Assembly (NCBI GenBank): GCA_026874595.1
Contig: CM049311.1
Location: 40,863,676-40,927,675, forward strand
Length of the DNA stretch: 64,000 bases
Direction: 5' to 3'
Origin: Sipunculus nudus
Taxonomy: Eukaryota; Annelida; Sipuncula; Golfingiida; Sipunculidae
Made by a program: the position numbers and the translations under genes. Under the pieces are notes generated by a model. The model ran no database searches, was not told the origin of the DNA, and saw only the letters and a program-made list of their open reading frames with translations. Below, one piece after another: positions 57,005-64,000 of the stretch. The stretch's first letter is position 1. Every line of letters begins with the position of its first letter.

Positions 57005-57720
57005 ATGCTTTGAAACAGTTTGACGTCACCATGGGCGCTTTTGACGGCGCCGAAGTATGTGAACTCGAGGGATTGTATATTCATAGTGACCACGCGGAAA
57101 AGCTGAACCTGGAAAGCATAGGTCTATTTCGTAGCTACGGCCTTGCTGTCTCACGGTCAACATCAGTGACCCTGACCGTACAAGGAAGAAGCTCATCACA
57201 ATATTCCAAGAAAACGGGCTAAAAATCACAGTTCAGACAAATTTAAAGTCGGTCAACTTTCTTTACGTCAACCTAGACTGAAACCGGACTGTACAAGCCA
57301 TACAGGAAACCCAATGATCAACCCACATATATTAACTACCAATCAAACCATCCTTCTATCTTTAAAAACCTACCGCAAGCAATAGCAAAAAGACTATCAT
57401 CACTATCACCAAACCAAGCAATCAAAGCGCAGGGCCAGCCAACAACTCCCCATTAAAGAAAGCGGAATATAAAGAAAGCGTCACTTTCATCCTCTAAAAC
57501 AATGACAGCGAGCGGCGGGGAAACAAACAGAACAAGGAAAATAATTTGGTACAACCCACTGTATAGCAAAAGTATCGAGTCAAACGTTGGAAAAAAAATT
57601 GTAAAACTCATCGACAAACATTTCCAGAAAACCCACAAACTACATTATAACTATTCAACAAATACTCCATCACAATAAGCTTCAGTTGCATGAGGAACAT
57701 GATGCAAAAATTATAGTGTA
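57005..57720 (+). pseudogene. RT-like ORF, 3' fragment
   Basis: Reads FDVTMGAFDGAEVCELEGLY, then IGLFRSYGLAVS where family members have the catalytic RDDG (lost here), ITVQTNLKSVNFLYVNL, KPYRKPNDQPTYIN-like words, SNHPSIFKNLPQAIAKRL, KIIWYNPLYSKSIESNVG and, in another frame, KYSITISFSCMRNM. These follow in order from the fragment ending at 41948 with only a few residues missing, which suggests one element split by 15 kb of insertions. Frameshifts, stops and the altered active site make it dead. Confidence 0.65.
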
Positions 57721-58248
57721 GACGGGGATGTATTTCCGTAGGAATTTGACTGATTTAGCATAAACAGGATATGAACTTATGAAAAATGTTAGGTAACAAA
57801 TTTTCAGATCCTTCTAACACCGAAAATCACTGGGAATTATTGAGTGTTGGGGATATAGTGTACTTGCACGTGTAACAGAACGACGCTTTCTTAGGATTTG
57901 AATAAGACCGTGCATGCTTTCAATTTATTTGCACTTAAGCTGATGAATGAATGCAGGTTGTATTTTTTATGAACCCTGTGACCCCAAGGAATCCAAGATG
58001 GAACTCAGCAGTCTTAACATAGAGATAATGCTATTATACTGTAATTGTCGCTTAAAACTTAATGATATTGGATCGATTTATCTGTTTTAAATGTGTTCTG
58101 TCGATTGCAACTAAAAGGAGTTTTTATGAGATCTGTGACCCCAGGGTATCAAAAAGGGCGGCCATAGCAATTTTAACATAGAGATAATGATAAAATAGTG
58201 TAACTGTCGCATAAAACTTGATATTAGATAATTGGACCGATTTATACA
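57721..58248 (+). repeat. Repeat K, two units of about 159 bp
   Basis: CTGTGACCCCAAGGAATCCA at about 57975 and CTGTGACCCCAGGGTATCAA at 58133, each followed by TTAACATAGAGATAATG and AACTTAATGATATTGGA or AACTTGATATTAGAT. Nothing coding is seen. Confidence 0.65.
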
Positions 58249-60686
58249 TTTTAGCTCAGCTGACTAGAAGTCTTTTGAGCTATAGTCGTGGTCCTTTGTC
58301 CGTCGGCTGTCCGTCCGTTCGTTGAACTGGCACGTTTTTAAACCGTTGGACCTACGAATCTGAAATTCGGCATACAGTTAGATGCCCCAAAATCTCCAAC
58401 CATACCGAAAATTGGGTCGTTTTCCATAAAAAAATTGTTACTTTTAAGACTGCCTAAAATCAAGACCACTGATCTGAATTTGATCATAGTAAATTTGCAT
58501 ATTATTCTATACATTTCTTATGTACTTACAAAAAATTAGGTCAGTATTGCGTAATTTGTTGACGTTATGGGCCTGAACATAATGTACCTTATAAAAAATC
58601 AGGATATATATTTACTCACTTAACATAAGAATGGCTGAAGCCAGAGACTTTTTATATCCCCATTTAAACAAGATTCAATTGTATACCGAAAATTAAATCT
58701 GATTTTTTTTCAAATTTAGCAAATAAGCTATTCGCATAAATATAAAATCTCTACCTTAAATTTTGCCCAACTTGGCATGGTACGTTTTTCCCTGTAAGCA
58801 CTGTTGATTTAATTTTCTTATGCACACGTAAGGATTTCAGCTTCTGAAATCTGAAATTTGAAAGGAATTGACAAAAAACTGTAGCTTTTATTACATTTTT
58901 TTTGAGACCATGTCACACCATGGCTATTCTGAAGCCCTTCTATATGTCCCCATATTAACCTGTCAGGCTGATTATGCATGCGTGAAGCGAGGCATATACT
59001 GCAGCCAGCCAGCTCTTTGGTGGCTTCAGCTGGATATAACTGTCTAACCCCCCCTCCCCCCCCCCCCCCCCATCCTCCTCTAGTCGTTGTTTTGGCCAAA
59101 AACATAACAATAAACATTAATTTTTTTTAAATTATTGGTTTATAATAACAACTGAGTAACAGGGAATTACCTTGCAATAACTGATGTTTTATGGATCTTC
59201 CATGGGTGGCCGAAAATGTATTTCATATGACACAATGCAGTCACCATTGGGTATTTTTAATTTCAATCATGAAAATGAAAAATAAATAATTAAATAAAAT
59301 TGTTGTTTACTATAAGGGATTATGTGAAGCAAATTAATGATAGACAAGGATGCAGTTGATCGTATTAAATTAATCTAAATTTCCAGGTGTTTAATTTGTT
59401 GGTTTATATTTATAACAAAATTTAAAAAAAGTGAAATATGTCAAAAATTAAAAAAATTACTCAGACAAGTGCTCATTTAGGATGTCAATATGTTTGACTT
59501 ATAACATTAAGACTCATGGCTGTATCAGCTGTTACCTGATACTGGGTAAATAATTAAAATTTAAATTACTGATTAACTGATTTCAGTTAATAAAATTAAA
59601 CATTCCCAACCCCAGTTTGCTCCTTGTATAGTATATTAGTTTGTTTTGATCCTTAGGTTATTTTTAACACATGTATAGGTTCATAGCTGAGATTATTTTC
59701 TTTGTTTTTTTTCTGATACATATTTAAAAAAATAAAAACATTCAAATGTGATAAAAAAATCAGATCTTAAAGACACGTTCTCATTATGATGTCGATAATA
59801 TTAATAATTGTCGTAAGTGTCTTGCTATGTTTAGTGTGTTGACAGTGATCTGAAAGTATTCAAAAATGAATATAAAAGTTTTTTTTATATAAATTAAAGC
59901 CATAAAACCAGGTAGTTACAATCATTATTTAACTTGGTAAAATTTGTATATTCTGGATTCTCAACAGTTTCATTTGACTGAAACTGAATAAATATGAGAC
60001 ATTGAGTGAATACTTTATGATTGTATTCAAATATGATTACAAAAATTTAATAGTTCGATAATGAAAATTAATACAAATACTAATACAGGTAAAAAGAAAG
60101 TTTTTGAGTGCAAATACTTTCAAAATGTATTCATGAATGCATTCATGAATATACTTTAAAATATTATTTGAATAATCATTTATTTGAATTATATTATGTA
60201 AAAAAATCTTTTCAGATGATAATGTTAATATTTTTAATTAAAATTATATTTTGCCCAATAATTGCAATTAATAGTTTAACTCCCATATCATTTGTGCTAG
60301 TGCTACTTTTGGCCATGGGCACCCTGTAATTATTTAATAACAGTTAACTCCTCTAAAAAATGCATGCATGATACTTAACATGACTTACAGTGTACATTTT
60401 TTTCCTGTTAGTGCTGTGGATTTATTTTTCACAGCATGTACACATAAGCATTTAATTTTTTAAAATCTGAAATTTGAAACCAATTGATCAAAAACTGTAG
60501 ATTTCATTCAAGTTTTCAAGCACCGTGTCTTGATTGTTTACATCAAGTCAGTGAAATGCAGTGTGCTATAGGCAGTGTTACATAACCCGTTCAACTCCTG
60601 GCCTACCTACTGCCTCTGTGATTGTCTGGGTCAGGCAGTACCTACCAGAGAGCCTCTCTCTCTGTCTCTCTGGCAGACTAGCTCTC

Positions 60687-60729
<43 letters not shown>

Positions 60730-61570
60730 ATGAGTCTAGCTCTCTCTTGCTCTATCTCTCTCTCTCTTTCTCTCCCATTCTATCTCACCCCTAAGCCTCC
60801 TTTCCTCCCTGCACCCCATTCTGTTGACAGGTACTATAAACCAGATTAATTAGCTATGACTGTTGAAGCAATTTAGAATTGTGAATCAACTGAAATAACA
60901 TACAATGTTATACTTTAAATTTTAAGTTACATTTTTAAACCTGAAAAAATTATGTATTGAAAAAAAGGAATTAAGGCAAATATATTGAATTTTTTTCTGG
61001 CTCAGTAGAATGGGAATTAAAATGATTTGCTTGTTTCTCCATCTTTCTGCCTGATTAAATATTTAATAATTATGAATAAACTTTTTCACTGTAAGCACTG
61101 TTGAATTAAATTTCATATCCTGTATGTATATGCAAGGTGTTGTAACTCCCACCATCCCCTTCCCCCACCCCACTGAGTCCTTGCTCCTTGGCACTGTGAA
61201 CAATAGTTCTATTGCTATTCCATAAGATTTAATAATTAAAGATACTGTATACAGAGAGACTGAGGCCTTGTAACTCCCATCATAACCCCTTCCCCCTATC
61301 AAGTCCTTCCGCCCGTCAAGTGGGGACTTTATGGCTACTGTATTCATATGATAAAAAAGAAAAATAGGTTTATTAAAAAATTGGATCTCATTTTACAAAT
61401 GTGTAAACTGTTGAACTGTCAACAGCTTATCAAAAAGGTAACCAATGGAAACGCATGGTCAGTACTCAAAATATTATTTGCAACAATTTCTTCAATCATA
61501 TCAACCAACCATGGCCAAGATTACCTCTTCCAATCAGACTTTATCTACATTTCATAATATTTTAGATTTT
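58249..61570 (+). mobile_element. A-family element A8, 3' end not found
   Basis: The 5' end is TTTTAGCTCAGCTGACTAGA at 58249, with the usual TTTGTCCGTCGGCTGTCCGT. The A body runs through a C-rich run at 59048-59072, the 22-bp palindrome at 60129-60150, a second A unit from about 60390, and an A4-like tail at 61340-61560 with weak endonuclease-like words. No CAGCTGAGCG/TGACCCATGGGTC end is present, so it is truncated. Confidence 0.65.
60647..60780 (+). repeat. (TC)n microsatellite in A8
   Basis: CTCTCTCT runs with interruptions; frames through it are low-complexity. Confidence 0.9.
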
Positions 61571-61603
61571 AACCTTCCAGGTGTTTAAGCATTGTTGAAT
61601 GCT

Positions 61604-61608
<5 letters not shown>

Positions 61609-61682
<74 letters not shown>

Positions 61683-61685
61683 ACA
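61609..61685 (+). repeat. (TC)25 then (AC)13 compound microsatellite
   Basis: Uninterrupted TC repeat to 61658, then AC to 61685. Confidence 0.95.
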
Positions 61686-61819
61686 TCACCTCTTTGCTGC
61701 CCTCACTGTTCCCTTCTCCTTCTTCATATTACGGGAATACAAATATCTCTACGGTACACTTGTTGGATAAAACGGACCATCTAGATCCAGGCATAAAGGC
61801 CAACACCATCAACAGATGA

Positions 61820-62660
61820 AATATTTTTTATAATTTTTGGTGGAGGTAGCCGCCTCCATTTTTAATGCAACCTTAACTACGTAGTTGTACATCTGCAGAT
61901 TTCCATTCCGGTTTCGGACTACGTGACAGGGTAGTATCACAGGCTTCCTCTCATGTTATATCCCGGCGTTAACCAAGCCCCAATTACTACTGCACCTCCG
62001 GGTTCTGGGTGCATAATCACCCCCATTGCTAAGTCATGTCATACCACCGAAGAACCCACGAAAGGTGCACTCGTTTGTGAGTGAAACACGGCCGTTGGGC
62101 ACGACCTTCCCATTACGCCTGGATGAATCACTGTCGAGTATGCATCAACAAGACCCCCCCCCCCCACCGTCCCGTTGAGCGCTTACACCTTTCATGTTAT
62201 TTGATATTTTCCATTTATTCGTGATTATTTTTGTCTTCAGATTTCATTTTTATTCCCAAGCAATTATATTATAAATTGACATATGTGTGATTTGCTCCGT
62301 TAAGATAACATCTAAATATTTGAACACTTAGGAAGGGGGTCTATCCTTAATTGCATTCTGCGTGGTCATAACACCAGAGTATAGATTCCCAAATTGCAGT
62401 CGTGTCTGAGTAAGGCACAGCTTTCCCGTCAGTCTGCACGGCGCCGTGTTGAATGTATGGACCGTGCAGTTCATATCCTAAGATTAAACTTTTAAAAATA
62501 AAAATATTTAAGCTAAGCCCCACTAAGGTTTAACAACATTATCCAAAGATATTAAATGGAATAATAGTTGTGGGCCAGAAAATCATCATATTTCTTATGT
62601 GAATAATGCCTCAAAATATTCCTCTTTGAATTGCATATTTTACACTTTCTCCCTATACAG
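61820..62660. other. Unassigned, less AT-rich sequence
   Basis: Non-repetitive within the window, with a C run at 62153-62165. No frame, splice-flanked exon or tRNA was recognised. It may be part of a SINE-like or unknown repeat. Confidence 0.35.
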
Positions 62661-62663
62661 GGG

Positions 62664-64000
62664 CATTATTGTATCGGCCAAAACGAAGTTTTGCAGATAC
62701 TATATTTTTGACCGGGTTCCGCCGCCGCGGCGTTCGTTTCCGGAGAACTCCTCTGAGACTACTGGACGGATTTTTCCGAAACTTACACCAATTATCAGGT
62801 CACATGTGAACTGGTGCCTAACCAGTTGGCCTTGACCTCTGACCTTTCCTCTCTGCCCAGCGTCCATTTGTGCGTCTGTTTCCACATATAAACATACATA
62901 TCTCGGGAACCGGTTGACCGATCAGGAAAAAAAATTGTGTACAAATGTAGCCCTTGGATAGCTTTATAACATACACAAAAAATGGTGGCGCTACCTGCAG
63001 CCATTTTTGCACAGTGTCCATATATTCATCTGCCTTGGATTAAAATCACTCATAACTCTCCAGTGGTTTGACTAATTCACCTGAAATTTGGCATGCGTAT
63101 ACATCCTAGATAGCTTTCTTGGTTTTATGACAGGTGGCGCCACCTACATTCACGTTCACGCTGCAGACATCTAAGCTCATATCTCGGGAACCGTTCGACC
63201 AATCAGGGAAAAAATACACAAATGTAGCCCTTGGATAGCTTTATAACATACACAAAAATGGTGGCGCCACCTGCAGCCGTTTTCGCACAGCGTCCATCTG
63301 TTTGTCTGCCTTGGATTAAAATCACTCATAACTCTCCAGTGGTTTGACTAATTCACCTGAAATTTGGCATGCGTATACATCCTAGATAGCTTTCTTGGTT
63401 TTATGACAGGTGGCGCCACCTACATTCACGTTCACGCTGCAGACATCTAAGCTCATATCTCGGGAACCGTTCGACCAATCAGGGAAAAAATACACAAATG
63501 TAGCCCTTGGATAGCTTTATAACATACACAAAAATGGTGGCGCCACCTGCAGCCGTTTTAGCACAGCGTCCATCTGTTTGTCTGCCTTTGGTTAAAATCA
63601 CTCATATCTCTGCAGTGGTTGGACCAAATTACCTGAAATTCAGCATGCATATACATCCCGCATAGCTTTCTTGATTTTATGACAGGTGGCGCCACCTACA
63701 TTCACGTTCACGCTGTAGACATCCATGCATAAAACTCCGGACTCGTTCGACCAATCAGGAAAATTTTTTTTACACAAATGTAGCCCTTGGATAGCTTTAT
63801 AACATACACAAAAAATGGTGGCGCCACCCGCAGTCATTTTTGCACAGTGTCCATCTGTTTGTCTGCATTTGGTTAAAATCACTCATATCTCTGCAGTGGT
63901 TTGACCAAATTAGCTGTAATTCGGCATGCGTATACATCCTGGATAGCTTTCTTGATTTTATGACAGGTGGCGCCAGCTTCATTCACGTTCACGCTGCAGA
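62664..64000 (+). mobile_element. Helentron-like element H4, runs off the window
   Basis: It begins TTGTATCGGCCAAAACGAAG-TTTTGCAGATAC and GCCGCCGCGGCG. Then come at least four units of 276-281 bp with pairs of GGTGGCGCCACC (63133, 63260, 63409, 63536, 63685, 63817). The units are nearly identical, so the array is recent. The 3' end lies beyond 64000. Confidence 0.75.

Noticed and set aside
60561-60794. Ser/Leu-rich frame
   Set aside because: Translation of the TC microsatellite.

Overview
The window reads as AT-rich nuclear DNA from an animal, most likely a marine lophotrochozoan and probably a bivalve mollusc. The basis is spliceosomal introns, dense nested repeats, a tRNA-derived SINE, and many Helentron-like elements that start with a hairpin followed by GTCCGTCC-type microsatellite. 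The organism is an inference. No prokaryotic gene organisation is visible. Almost all short open frames lie in repeats and are not genes.

Regions. (1) 1-548 is a decayed LINE reverse transcriptase. (2) 549-12673 is a nest: element A1 contains A2, which contains C1, which contains the satellite-filled inverted-repeat element D1; A1 also contains B1, which carries module H1. (3) 12674-16400 holds truncated A5, split by a MULE-like element E with a perfect 9-bp target duplication, then short tandem-repeat families. (4) 16400-25500 is a four-level nest: repeat G contains B2, which contains A3, which contains A4; B2 also carries H2. (5) 25516-25712 looks like the 3' terminal exon of a host gene on the + strand, followed by 3' UTR-like sequence. 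(6) 26.5-34.1 kb has further B, H, I and G repeats. (7) 34145-57720 holds fragments, in order and on one strand, of one RT-like ORF with a KDHK motif. They are separated by element J (which contains a Harbinger transposon in its terminal repeat) and by a 15-kb block. (8) That block contains a 234-bp satellite, SINEs, family I copies and, at 47679-52786, an apparently complete hAT transposon. (9) 57.7-64.0 kb has repeat K, element A8, microsatellites and the start of another H element.

The one gene I can assemble confidently from end to end is the hAT transposase at 47937-51770 on the - strand. It has ten exons, nine canonical GT-AG introns and a 734-residue product with intact frame, lying between matching terminal inverted repeats. 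Harbinger, LINE, RT and endonuclease-like coding pieces are broken.

The A and B families share the same ends but have unrelated interiors, so one machinery probably moved both. Several nested insertions can be read to within a few bases because an uninterrupted copy of the target lies elsewhere in the window. No Rep-helicase protein is present here to drive the Helentron-like elements.
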